Positions 15,942 through 24,122 of a stretch of DNA of 64,000 nucleotides are shown one piece after another (the first letter of the stretch is position 1; each line of letters begins with the position of its first letter). The stretch is from Maribacter stanieri. GTDB lineage: Bacteria > Bacteroidota > Bacteroidia > Flavobacteriales > Flavobacteriaceae. The stretch is taken from contig NZ_FOYX01000003.1 in assembly GCF_900112245.1 (NCBI RefSeq), positions 1 to 64,000 of the forward strand. Reading direction: 5' to 3'. The notes under the pieces are model-generated. The model did not search any database. It saw only the letters and a list, made by a program, of their open reading frames with translations, and was not told where the DNA came from. A program made the position numbers and the translations under genes.

Positions 15942-17633
15942 TTATTTTCTATAAAAAGAGGTGGTTAGGGTATTTGTATTTCCTACATTATCTGTAACGG
16001 TAACTTTAAGAACACATTGCGTTTGGTCAGCTATCTTGTCATCAAAATTATAAGTTAAAGTATTACGTTTTGGCTCATATTCCATTAAGATCCATTCGCC
16101 ATTTAAAGTTGCAGAGTAGGTGTCTACACCACTTAAATCATCTGCTATTTGCACACTCAGGTATTTATAATTGTTAAGCCATTGTTTTTCCTTGAAATTT
16201 TTTGTTCTAATTGTAGGAGCAACAGTGTCTCGTGCAAGAGTATATGTCCCTAAGTTTCGTGTCCGGGTGGTAAATTCATTACCTCGTTTATATGTATTTG
16301 CATGGTTAGGTCTAAGTTTAGAATCTAACCGAGCAATAAATAATTGTTTTTGTACTTCTTTTGAATATTTAGAGACATCGAAAGTAATAGTGAAATTTCT
16401 ATGAGCAGGTACTGTGTTATTATGTATGGTTACAGTGTCTTTGCCTTTTTTTAATTCAATATAAAAATCCTCATAAAAGGTATTGGTTGGGAAGTAGACC
16501 TTAGCACCGCCCAAATCAAAATTATTCGGTTTTTTAGCGATAACATAATTGTCTGTTGTTTTCTTTTCTTTCTTGTTACCCAGTAAGTTTTTTACACCAT
16601 CAACCGGAATATTCAATTCAACTTTATTACCGGCATAATCTTTAATCAATAATTTGGCAGTATAACTAAGACCTTCGTTTATATCAATTTTTCCATTATT
16701 ATATAGTTCTTTATAGATGCTTAGATTGTTTCCGGCAGATTTAAAGCTCTTTTGAATACGCTGTCTATTTCTTCCGTAATATTCATAATCTACAAGTGTA
16801 TTTATATATCTAGTTTCACCAAAAGAGAAAGATTCAAAGTCGTATAATGAGTATGTTTTACCATTTACACTAAGCTCAACACTATACACTCCGTTTTTGT
16901 TCGCAGCCATATCTAGTCTGTCAAATCCTATAAAACCTATGCCAATTTCGCCAAGTGCGGTAACCTTGTCAGCTAAGTAAGTACCATCATTTTGTTTGCT
17001 GAAATTCACCTGTGTTCTTTCGTAATTGTTGTTAACATGAGATTTGTCTGTCAACGGATACACGAATAATTTTTCTAGAATAGGATTTGTAGCGTCGGCG
17101 ACATCCATACCATATAATAAAGGATTGGTCGGCTTTTCTGAAATACTACTTCTAATTTCAAAATGTAAATGTGGACCAGCAGAGCCTCCTGTATTTCCAC
17201 TATAAGCAATAAGCTCGCCTTTGGAAACTTTTAGTTCACCATAGTCTGGAAATACCTCCACCTCAAAAGACTTTTTATTGTACTGTAGCTTTTTAATGTA
17301 GGCTTCAATAGAAGGTGAGAATTTTTGTAGATGCCCATATACAGAAGTATACCCGTTTGGATGCGCTATATACAGAACCTTGCCATAACCCCATAACGAA
17401 ACTTTTATTCTTGTAATTGTACCATCACCAATAGAATTAACTGGTACACCTTCTCGTTGTTGCGTTTTAATATCAACGCCAGAATGAAAATGATTTGAAC
17501 GTAACTCACCAAAAGTACCCGCTAAAATAATGGGTATATCCATTGGAGGTGCAAATGCGTCTTTAGGATAATCTTCTTGTGCAAAAAGTGTAAAGCAAAA
17601 TAACAATAACAGGCTTAGGGATATTTTTCTCAT
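15942..17633 (-). CDS. M23 family metallopeptidase with Ig-like C-terminal regions
   Basis: A 563-residue exported protein. Signal peptide at ~1-19. The M23/LytM zinc peptidase domain covers ~30-170 with H50-x3-D54 (HFHSGVD), H101 (YGHLQ) and H157 in HLHF; all catalytic metal ligands are present, so it should be active, cutting peptidoglycan cross-links. The remaining ~390 residues are beta-rich, Ig-like modules ending in a region resembling extracellular Ig-like domains. The first gene of an operon with a TonB-dependent receptor and a secreted protein, possibly tying wall remodelling to envelope transport. A near-match -7 sequence (one mismatch) lies upstream. Confidence 0.86.
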   Translation of the reverse strand: MRKISLSLLLLFCFTLFAQEDYPKDAFAPPMDIPIILAGTFGELRSNHFHSGVDIKTQQREGVPVNSIGDGTITRIKVSLWGYGKVLYIAHPNGYTSVYGHLQKFSPSIEAYIKKLQYNKKSFEVEVFPDYGELKVSKGELIAYSGNTGGSAGPHLHFEIRSSISEKPTNPLLYGMDVADATNPILEKLFVYPLTDKSHVNNNYERTQVNFSKQNDGTYLADKVTALGEIGIGFIGFDRLDMAANKNGVYSVELSVNGKTYSLYDFESFSFGETRYINTLVDYEYYGRNRQRIQKSFKSAGNNLSIYKELYNNGKIDINEGLSYTAKLLIKDYAGNKVELNIPVDGVKNLLGNKKEKKTTDNYVIAKKPNNFDLGGAKVYFPTNTFYEDFYIELKKGKDTVTIHNNTVPAHRNFTITFDVSKYSKEVQKQLFIARLDSKLRPNHANTYKRGNEFTTRTRNLGTYTLARDTVAPTIRTKNFKEKQWLNNYKYLSVQIADDLSGVDTYSATLNGEWILMEYEPKRNTLTYNFDDKIADQTQCVLKVTVTDNVGNTNTLTTSFYRK

Positions 17634-17770
17634 AGGTAGATAGCAATACTGCGAAAATAATTAATCAATAACAATTCCAAGAAGTTGGTTACGCTAAAGT
17701 TATTATAAAGCGTTTAACCTAGTGTATTATTATATAAGAACTATTGATTTGCGAATATTTCACAAAACTA

Positions 17771-17801
17771 TTGCTAAGTCATATAATGTATGTTAACTTT
17801 G
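17771..17801 (+). promoter_or_regulatory. Promoter of the coiled-coil/zapA unit
   Basis: A TTG -33 element at 17771-17773, a 20-base spacer and TAACTTTG (17794-17801) matching the -7 consensus TAnnTTTG. It lies 24 bases before the start codon at 17826. One of the best promoter matches in the window. Confidence 0.7.
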
Positions 17802-17825
17802 TGTAAATCGCATTGACTGTAATGT

Positions 17826-18116
17826 ATGAGCGAGTTAATTAAAATCGTTGATTCTTTAGAAAATAAAATTAGCAAATTGTTGCATAAACTTGAGGTTTTG
17901 AACAATGCTAATGTTGAATTGGAAAAAGAATTAAGGAATATAAAATCTTCACAAGAAAACGCTAGTAAGACGGTTTCAGAATGGGAAGAAAAATATAATT
18001 CTCTCAAACTTGCAAATTCAATGCTTGGCAGTAATACCAATAAAACAGAAGCTAAGCTTAAAATAAATACATTAATACGAGAGTTGGACCATTGTATAGC
18101 TCAATTATCGGAGTAA
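17826..18116 (+). CDS. Small coiled-coil protein upstream of zapA
   Basis: A 96-residue protein that is nearly all predicted coiled coil, with heptad leucines between residues ~4 and 65, no signal or membrane segment, and a short hydrophobic C-terminus. I do not recognise a named family with certainty. Its size, coiled-coil nature and place 13 bases before zapA recall ZapB, the ZapA partner in the Z-ring of gammaproteobacteria; this is an inference from position, not homology. It shares the promoter at 17771-17801 with zapA. Confidence 0.75.
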   Translation: MSELIKIVDSLENKISKLLHKLEVLNNANVELEKELRNIKSSQENASKTVSEWEEKYNSLKLANSMLGSNTNKTEAKLKINTLIRELDHCIAQLSE

Positions 18117-18129
18117 TGTTTATAATAAT

Positions 18130-18426
18130 ATGTCAGATAAGCTCAAAATAAAACTTTCTATTGCTGATAGGGTCTACCCATTGACTATTGATCCTGCTCA
18201 GGAAGAAGGCTTGCGTAAAGCGGCCAAGAATATAGAACAGTTGGCTAAGAAATTTGAGCAAAATTATGCTGTTAGGGACAAACAAGATGTATTGGCCATG
18301 TGTGCCTTGCAGTTTGCCTCTAAAATTGAGCAAAATGGCATAGAGCAAACGGAAGGAACCAAAGAAGCCGAAGAGCGTTTAAAAGCGCTTGAAGATTTGG
18401 TGAGCTCTAAATTAGCTATGAAATAA
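18130..18426 (+). CDS. zapA: Cell division protein ZapA
   Basis: A 98-residue protein with the ZapA layout: an N-terminal globular region (LKIKLSIADRVYPLTID) that binds FtsZ and a C-terminal helix for dimer/tetramer formation. ZapA promotes FtsZ filament bundling at the septum. Second gene of a unit with the coiled-coil protein, directly followed by the 6S-type RNA and rny. The zapA-6S RNA order also occurs in gammaproteobacteria. Confidence 0.87.
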   Translation: MSDKLKIKLSIADRVYPLTIDPAQEEGLRKAAKNIEQLAKKFEQNYAVRDKQDVLAMCALQFASKIEQNGIEQTEGTKEAEERLKALEDLVSSKLAMK

Positions 18427-18452
18427 AAACGTTCTTATAAAAACATTAAGTT

Positions 18453-18626
18453 ACTGCCCACATTGGTAATACCTTTTGACAAACTCAACATTTATTTTTT
18501 TTAAAAAGGGTGAGTTTAGATTGTAAAAGCAGGCCCTACTCGTATAGGGATCCTTGATCAGTCTGTTAGCCCTAAACCTGTTTACCGGAGTTTGATCAAA
18601 ACTTCTCCAATGTGGGCTTTTTTTTT
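18453..18626 (+). ncRNA. ssrS: 6S RNA (6S-Flavo type)
   Basis: About 174 bases folding as one long irregular hairpin. The closing stem is a perfect 11 bp (18456-18466 with 18607-18617), the next stem pairs TTTTGA (18474-18479) with TCAAAA (18596-18601), the upper arm contains AAACTCA/TGAGTTT (18481-18487 with 18511-18517) and the hairpin CCCTA/TAGGG (loop CTCGTA) near 18534-18549. A run of nine T (18618-18626) ends it. 6S RNA mimics an open promoter and sequesters the housekeeping RNA polymerase holoenzyme. The place after zapA and the 3' T-run support the call. No clear -7 element lies before its 5' end, so it may be processed from the zapA transcript; the exact 5' end is uncertain by a few bases. 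Confidence 0.85.
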
Positions 18627-18642
18627 ATTAATAAATTACACT

Positions 18643-20211
18643 ATGGATAGTACAATGATAATTATTGCCGCAATAGTTGGGCTGGCAATCGGTTTTGCAA
18701 TAGCAAAATTTTTGGAAAAAGGGAAAGCCTCTAAGACCATAATAAATGCAAAGAAAGACGCTGAACGTATATTAAAAGATGCAAATGCAGAAGGAGAGAG
18801 TATTAAAAAGGAAAAGATTTTACAAGCGAAAGAGAAGTTTTTAGAACTAAAAGCTGAGCATGAAAAGGTCATCAATAGTAAAGACAGAAAGATAAACGAA
18901 GCAGAGAAGAGAACGAGAGATAAAGAGTCTCAAGTTAGTAGTGAGCTTGCGAAAAACAAGAACATGAACTCTCAATTAGATAATAAGCTGAAAGATGTAG
19001 AACAGAAAAAAGAACTTTTTGAAAAACGTCATGAGGAGTTGGACAAAATGCATAAAAGCCAAATTCAGCAATTAGAAGTAATTTCTGGATTATCAGCAGA
19101 CGATGCTAAAAACCAATTGGTAGAGAGCTTAAAGGAAACTGCAAAGTCTGATGCCATGGCATATATTCAGTCAACTGTAGAAGAATCTAAACTTACCGCA
19201 CAACAAGAGGCACGTAAAATAATCATTAATACTATTCAGAGAATTGGTACGGAAGAAGCTGTTGAAAACTGTGTATCTGTTTTTAATATTGAATCTGACG
19301 ATGTAAAAGGACGTATCATTGGTAGAGAGGGTAGAAATATTAGAGCATTAGAAGCGGCTACAGGTGTTGAAATTATTGTTGATGATACACCAGAAGCAAT
19401 TATTCTTTCTTGTTTTGATTCGGTTAGAAGAGAGGTTGCAAGACTTTCACTTCATAAATTAGTGACAGACGGTAGAATTCACCCAGCAAGAATTGAAGAA
19501 ATAGTTAAGAAAACAGAAAAGCAGATTGAAGCAGAAATTGTAGAGATTGGTAAGCGTACTGTTATAGACTTAGGTATTCATGGGTTACACCCAGAACTAA
19601 TACGTGCAGTTGGTAGAATGAAATACCGTTCTTCTTACGGACAAAATCTTTTGCAACACTCAAGAGAAGTAGCAAAACTTTGTGGCGTTATGGCTGCTGA
19701 GTTAGGACTCAATCCTAAGATAGCAAAACGTGCAGGTCTTTTACATGATATAGGAAAAGTACCAAATACTGAAAATGAAGTAGAAACCCCACACGCAATC
19801 TTAGGAATGCAATGGGCTGAAAAGTTTGGTGAAAAAGAGGAAGTTTGTAATGCCATTGGTGCTCACCACGATGAAATTGAAATGAAAACATTAATTGCTC
19901 CTATCGTTCAGGTATGTGATGCTATTAGTGGTGCTAGACCTGGTGCAAGAAGACAGGTATTAGATTCTTATATTCAGCGTTTAAAAGACCTTGAAGAGGT
20001 TGCTTTTGGATTTAGTGGTGTACAGAAGGCTTATGCAATTCAAGCAGGTAGAGAGCTTCGTGTTATTGTAGAAAGCGAAAAAGTAAATGATGATAGAGCA
20101 GCACAGTTATCTTTTGAAATTTCTCAGAAAATTCAAACAGATATGACTTATCCTGGTCAAGTGAAGGTTACAGTTATACGTGAGACAAGAGCTGTCAATG
20201 TAGCTAAGTAA
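18643..20211 (+). CDS. rny: Ribonuclease Y
   Basis: A 522-residue membrane-anchored endoribonuclease that starts mRNA decay. Domains in order: an N-terminal membrane helix (~4-22), a long basic coiled coil (~25-190), a KH RNA-binding domain with [10 protein letters not shown] (~225-290), and an HD hydrolase domain with LLHDIGK (~365-371) and the later HHD. A reading frame runs 51 bases further upstream, but that would lie within the 6S RNA stem and add an atypical leader, so I start at 18643 (MDSTM). No separate promoter is seen between the 6S RNA and rny; read-through from the zapA/6S unit is possible. Confidence 0.9.
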   Translation: MDSTMIIIAAIVGLAIGFAIAKFLEKGKASKTIINAKKDAERILKDANAEGESIKKEKILQAKEKFLELKAEHEKVINSKDRKINEAEKRTRDKESQVSSELAKNKNMNSQLDNKLKDVEQKKELFEKRHEELDKMHKSQIQQLEVISGLSADDAKNQLVESLKETAKSDAMAYIQSTVEESKLTAQQEARKIIINTIQRIGTEEAVENCVSVFNIESDDVKGRIIGREGRNIRALEAATGVEIIVDDTPEAIILSCFDSVRREVARLSLHKLVTDGRIHPARIEEIVKKTEKQIEAEIVEIGKRTVIDLGIHGLHPELIRAVGRMKYRSSYGQNLLQHSREVAKLCGVMAAELGLNPKIAKRAGLLHDIGKVPNTENEVETPHAILGMQWAEKFGEKEEVCNAIGAHHDEIEMKTLIAPIVQVCDAISGARPGARRQVLDSYIQRLKDLEEVAFGFSGVQKAYAIQAGRELRVIVESEKVNDDRAAQLSFEISQKIQTDMTYPGQVKVTVIRETRAVNVAK

Positions 20212-20231
20212 TTTATCTTCTATGTTATAAT

Positions 20232-20264
20232 AAAAAAGCCTTCTATTAAATAGAAGGCTTTTTT
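20232..20264. terminator. Bidirectional terminator between rny and the mono-heme gene
   Basis: A 14-bp stem (20232-20245 with 20251-20264) with a TTAAA loop and T/A runs on both sides. It stops rny (+) and the convergent minus-strand gene, whose stop codon it touches. Confidence 0.88.
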
Positions 20265-20583
20265 ATGTTTTATCAAGAGATTCAATCCATGTTCTTAGCA
20301 TTTTCTCTTCAGTTAGTGTCAGTTTGTTTTTTCTGCCTTTTGGCATTTTCTTCTTTACAAATACTTGGTGTTCTATTACTTCAGCAAAAATATTCATATT
20401 TTCTAAAGTAAAAACAGAACGATTCTTCTTATCTAAATGACAATAATTACATTTCTTATTTAATACTGAAAATGCATCCTGTTTCGTATTATTTATCTGA
20501 TGATTCAAACCTTCAAATTTCATATATGAAGGTTTAAGTGATAAATCAAAAACAGCTAAAATGATCAATAGTATTAGCCTCAT
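20263..20583 (-). CDS. Small exported mono-heme c-type cytochrome-like protein
   Basis: A 106-residue protein with a short N-terminal hydrophobic signal (~1-16) and one haem c motif, C45-N-Y-C48-H49. M80 in KKKMPKG is a plausible sixth ligand, followed by a helix ending in MLRTWIES, as in the small cytochrome domains of PVC-type and DUF1588-like proteins. It should be periplasmic or membrane-tethered. It lies 14 bases after the GAF histidine kinase gene, so probably co-transcribed; a sensing or electron-transfer link with the kinase is possible but unproven. Confidence 0.75.
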   Translation of the reverse strand: MRLILLIILAVFDLSLKPSYMKFEGLNHQINNTKQDAFSVLNKKCNYCHLDKKNRSVFTLENMNIFAEVIEHQVFVKKKMPKGRKNKLTLTEEKMLRTWIESLDKT

Positions 20584-20597
20584 AAGCGCAATCCTAA

Positions 20598-21809
20598 TTA
20601 AACAAGGTTTTTAGAAAGTGTGAAATTGAAATTTACCCCGTCTTTATTTTCTTTTCTATTCCCAATTTTAATTTCACCGCCAAGTTTATCTATTAATGCT
20701 TTAATAGTGGTTAAACCTATACCAGTATCGCTAGCACCTTCGGTTCCAAGTTTTTCGAAAAGGGCAAATACTTTCTCCCAATAACGTTCAGGTATTCCGG
20801 GACCATTATCTTCATAGGTGAAGTAATAGAAGTCTTCATCTTCTCGAAATGAGATTATGATTTCAGTATTAGATTTATTGGAAAATTTTATACTATTAGA
20901 TATTAAGTCTCTAAATATTTGACGAAAACTATTTAAAGAATGCTTGATGCTATGTGAGCAATTAATTAGCTGTAAGTCTGTCGAGCTACTTTCGCACAGT
21001 TGTCCATGTATGGTCTGTATCTCTTTTGAGATTTCAAAATCCTCTAAATTTATATCTGCATTGGTAATAGCATTATAATTAATGATTCCATTAATTAATG
21101 ATTCCATATATTCTACCCTGTTATTTATGATACCTAAATAATTGGGTATTTCTGTCTCCTTGAAAAATTCTGAATAATCTTCTTTTATAAAGCCAACAAT
21201 AGAACTAATACCCAAGAGTGGCATTTTCATATCATGTGCTAAGCGGTATGACAGATGTTTTAGTTGATTATTTTTAATACGTAATTCTTCATTGATTAGC
21301 CTTTGATGAATATTTTGCCGCCTAAGTTCAAATTGCGCCATAACCTGATTCGCTAAATCTTTTAAACTAGCTTGCTGTTTTTCTGAGAATTTAGCTCTAG
21401 GTTTTGTGTCAATAACACATAAGGTTCCAATAGATTCTCCCTCTTTGGTATTTAAAGGTGCACCAGCATAAAATTGTACTTTTGACCCACCAGTTACTAA
21501 AGGGTTATCAAAGAAGCGTTCATCTTTATTGGCGTCATGTACCAATAATAAGGAGTCTGGTGTGTTAATGGCGTGTGCGCAAAATGCTAAATCTCTAGGG
21601 GTCTCGGTAGCATTTATACCATGGTGAGATTTAAACCATTGTCTATCTTCATCTATCAAAGAAACCAACGCCATAGGTGTATTGCAGATATCTGCGGCGA
21701 TACGGGTAATGGCATCGTATTCTTGTTCTTCTAAAGTGTCAAGAATATTAAAACTTTTTAACGCCTTTAGTCTTTGATGTTCGTTTATTGGTATTTCTGG
21801 TTTTAACAT
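20598..21809 (-). CDS. GAF domain sensor histidine kinase
   Basis: A 403-residue cytosolic kinase with no membrane helix. The N-terminal GAF domain (~25-165) is of the type with the FCAHAI and FYAGAPL segments. The dimerisation/phosphoacceptor helix carries H192 (RLAHDMKMPL), then a HATPase domain with N305 (NSIKFS), DNGPGIP (~G1) and TGIGLTT (~G2). No receiver domain or response regulator gene is adjacent, so it is an orphan kinase. A perfect 13-bp inverted repeat (21808-21840) covers its start codon, which suggests tight control of its own expression. The mono-heme gene follows. Confidence 0.86.
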   Translation of the reverse strand: MLKPEIPINEHQRLKALKSFNILDTLEEQEYDAITRIAADICNTPMALVSLIDEDRQWFKSHHGINATETPRDLAFCAHAINTPDSLLLVHDANKDERFFDNPLVTGGSKVQFYAGAPLNTKEGESIGTLCVIDTKPRAKFSEKQQASLKDLANQVMAQFELRRQNIHQRLINEELRIKNNQLKHLSYRLAHDMKMPLLGISSIVGFIKEDYSEFFKETEIPNYLGIINNRVEYMESLINGIINYNAITNADINLEDFEISKEIQTIHGQLCESSSTDLQLINCSHSIKHSLNSFRQIFRDLISNSIKFSNKSNTEIIISFREDEDFYYFTYEDNGPGIPERYWEKVFALFEKLGTEGASDTGIGLTTIKALIDKLGGEIKIGNRKENKDGVNFNFTLSKNLV

Positions 21810-21840
21810 ATATTAGGTATGACTAATATACCTAATATAT
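21808..21840. promoter_or_regulatory. Perfect 13-bp inverted repeat over the histidine kinase start codon
   Basis: ATATATTAGGTAT (21808-21820) and its exact reverse complement ATACCTAATATAT (21828-21840) flank a 7-base spacer. The kinase ATG (21807-21809) overlaps the proximal arm. It may be an operator for a dimeric repressor, or an mRNA hairpin that hides the start codon. Confidence 0.65.
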
Positions 21841-21842
21841 AG

Positions 21843-21862
21843 AAGTAAGTATTTTCTTACTT
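21843..21862. repeat. Second inverted repeat in the histidine kinase leader
   Basis: Perfect 7-bp arms AAGTAAG (21843-21849) and CTTACTT (21856-21862) with a TATTTT spacer, just outside the 13-bp repeat. Possibly a second operator or stem. Confidence 0.45.
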
Positions 21863-21906
21863 AAATAACGTACAAAGTATACTATTGTTATATATGTTGT
21901 ATGTTC

Positions 21907-21944
21907 AATAAAATGACTCGATATTTTAACCGAATCATTTTATT
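21907..21944 (-). terminator. Terminator hairpin after the DUF349 gene
   Basis: 14-base arms (21907-21920 and 21931-21944) with one mismatch and a 10-base loop, between the DUF349 stop and the kinase promoter region. The tail is AT-rich with only a short T-run, so moderate strength. Confidence 0.6.
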
Positions 21945-21971
21945 TTCTAAACTTTTTACTAATCATGAAGA

Positions 21972-23975
21972 TTACTCATCGGCTTCAGGTTCTTCAGCAT
22001 TTTCACCCTCTTCATCTTTAACCAAATTGTTTTTTAAGATGTTCAGTTTTTTCAATTTTGCCTTCCAAGCAGTCAATGATTCTTTATGTTGATTAACTCT
22101 TTTAATAACGTCTTGTACCAATGGATTGCTTTCAGAAGCATTTGAGAAAAATTGTAGGTTATTTTCTAACTGTCTAATTTCATCTTTGCTTTCTTCTATC
22201 TTTTTTCTAATGAAAGATCGCTCATTCTGTATAGCACGTTCTTGGTTGTCATTATTAGTGAGCTGTTGAATCTTGTTACCATATTTAAGTAATTCAGATT
22301 CTTGTTTGCTGATGCCTAATTTTTGATAAAGGGCATCTATAATTTTATCGAATTTCTGATTGATGTTCTTCTTTTTAAAAGGAACTCTACCGTAAGTTTT
22401 CCATTCTTCAGAGAACTTTTTAATGGAAGCTAAATCTTTGGTTTTATCTCCGCTTAGTTCAAATGCTTTAAGTCGATCAATACAATCTTCTTTTAGTTTA
22501 AAATTCGCTTCTTCCTCTTTAAAAGCATCATTTTTAAGAGCGTTTAACCTGTCAAAATAGTGATTACATGCTGTTTTAAACTCTTTCCATAACTTGTCGG
22601 AGTATTTTCTTGGAACATGACCAATTTTTTTCCACTGTCCTTGAATTCGCTTCATTTCTGAAGTGGCAGCATCAAAATCATCACTGTCTTTTATAGAAAC
22701 AGCAATCTCTAATAAAGCCCTTTTTTTATCAAGGTTTTCTTGTTGCTCTTTTTTAAGGTTCTTATAGAAAGCATTTTTGTTTTGATTAAATGCTCGTACC
22801 GCGGCCTTAAAACTATTCCACGTTTTAGAATTTACTTTTTGCGGTACTTGACCGGCTTTAAAAAAAGCTTCCCTAAGCTCCTCTAATTTTTTAATCTGTT
22901 GTTGAAGCGTACCATGGTTACTAGATACATTTTCACTAAGTGTGTTTATTTCAGCAATAATAGCATGCTTGCGCTCTAAATTTTCCTCTTTTATTTTATC
23001 AAGATTTTTAAAATAATCTTGTCTTCTTTCGTGTATTATTTTGGTTGCAGCGCTAAAACGATCCCAAATTTCTTCTCTATGATCTTTGCCTACAGGACCT
23101 AAATCTTCTTTCCAAATTTTATGTAAAACCTGTAACTCTCTAAATGCTCTATTTAAGTCTGGCTCTTTAGACAACTCTTCTGCTCTAGCAACTATTTTAC
23201 CTTTCTCTTCTAAATTATGTTTAAAGTCTAAATCTCTTAAATCTCTGTTGATATTTAAGAAATCATAGAAAATTTCAATGTGATGGTGGTAAGTCTTCCA
23301 TACATTGTTATAATCTGCTCGAGGTATAGGACCAGCATGACGCCATTTTGCCTGTATATCCTTGAAATTATTGTACGTAGTATTTATATCTTCTTCAACG
23401 TTTACCAACGCTTTTAACTGTTCTATAAGGTCTAACCTATATGCTAGGTTTTCTTTATGACTTTTTTCTAAGCTTTTGTAATGTTGATTTCTTTTGTCTC
23501 TATACTCGGAATAAACTTCGGTAAACTGTCTTTTGTCGACAGAATTATATCTAAAATCTATTTCATTACCACCGTTAGCTATGAACTCTTCCTTTTTTTC
23601 TTCTAAAAACTCATCAAACTTTTGGTTGAATTCGTCTTTTATAGCGTCTACGTGTTTTCTTATTGCCTGAACTTTCTCGTTCTTCACCAAGCGTTGTAAT
23701 TCGCCTACTAAATTTTCCATGTTCATTTCATGGTAATCTGGCATGGGAATTTCATGTCTCTTTTCCGTATCGGTATCCTCAGCATCTTCAGCATTAGAAT
23801 CGTCAATTTCAACCATGACATCGGCTTCCACTACAGCCTCTTTTGAATCAGTAGATTCTTCTGGCTGTACTTCTTTTGAGATTTCTGGAGAATCAACTGT
23901 GTTTTCAGTAGTTTCTGTTACAGCTTTTTCATCAATTGAACTTTCTGGTAGTTCTTGTTTTTTATCCTCAGACAT
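21972..23975 (-). CDS. DUF349 repeat protein
   Basis: A 667-residue cytosolic protein. An acidic, low-complexity N-terminus (~1-80, rich in E, D, S) precedes several DUF349 repeats (~75 residues each, from ~120 to ~575), recognisable by recurring segments such as WRHAGPIPR, WKEDLGPV, FFKAGQVPQK, WKKIGHVPRK and WKTYGRVPFKK, which follow a W-x-x-x-G-x-V/I-P pattern. A coiled-coil C-terminus ends in an acidic tail. DUF349 proteins are common in Bacteroidetes and unexplained; single-domain relatives occur near replication or cell-cycle genes. A one-gene unit with its own terminator. Confidence 0.83.
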   Translation of the reverse strand: MSEDKKQELPESSIDEKAVTETTENTVDSPEISKEVQPEESTDSKEAVVEADVMVEIDDSNAEDAEDTDTEKRHEIPMPDYHEMNMENLVGELQRLVKNEKVQAIRKHVDAIKDEFNQKFDEFLEEKKEEFIANGGNEIDFRYNSVDKRQFTEVYSEYRDKRNQHYKSLEKSHKENLAYRLDLIEQLKALVNVEEDINTTYNNFKDIQAKWRHAGPIPRADYNNVWKTYHHHIEIFYDFLNINRDLRDLDFKHNLEEKGKIVARAEELSKEPDLNRAFRELQVLHKIWKEDLGPVGKDHREEIWDRFSAATKIIHERRQDYFKNLDKIKEENLERKHAIIAEINTLSENVSSNHGTLQQQIKKLEELREAFFKAGQVPQKVNSKTWNSFKAAVRAFNQNKNAFYKNLKKEQQENLDKKRALLEIAVSIKDSDDFDAATSEMKRIQGQWKKIGHVPRKYSDKLWKEFKTACNHYFDRLNALKNDAFKEEEANFKLKEDCIDRLKAFELSGDKTKDLASIKKFSEEWKTYGRVPFKKKNINQKFDKIIDALYQKLGISKQESELLKYGNKIQQLTNNDNQERAIQNERSFIRKKIEESKDEIRQLENNLQFFSNASESNPLVQDVIKRVNQHKESLTAWKAKLKKLNILKNNLVKDEEGENAEEPEADE

Positions 23976-24122
23976 AATCCTAAATTATATGTTTACAAGA
24001 TAGTGACAACCCCAAGACTAGCAAAGAATTGATTGTTCTTTTTAGTTATTGCAAAAAGTATTAAGCTTGCTGAAACCTATAATTTGCGATGACTGTTGTA
24101 AAATAGAAATTAAATATGTCTA

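Noticed and set aside
18592..18642. An in-frame extension of the rny reading frame
   Set aside because: It lies inside the 6S RNA closing stem and T-run and adds an atypical leader; the ATG at 18643 starts the normal membrane helix.
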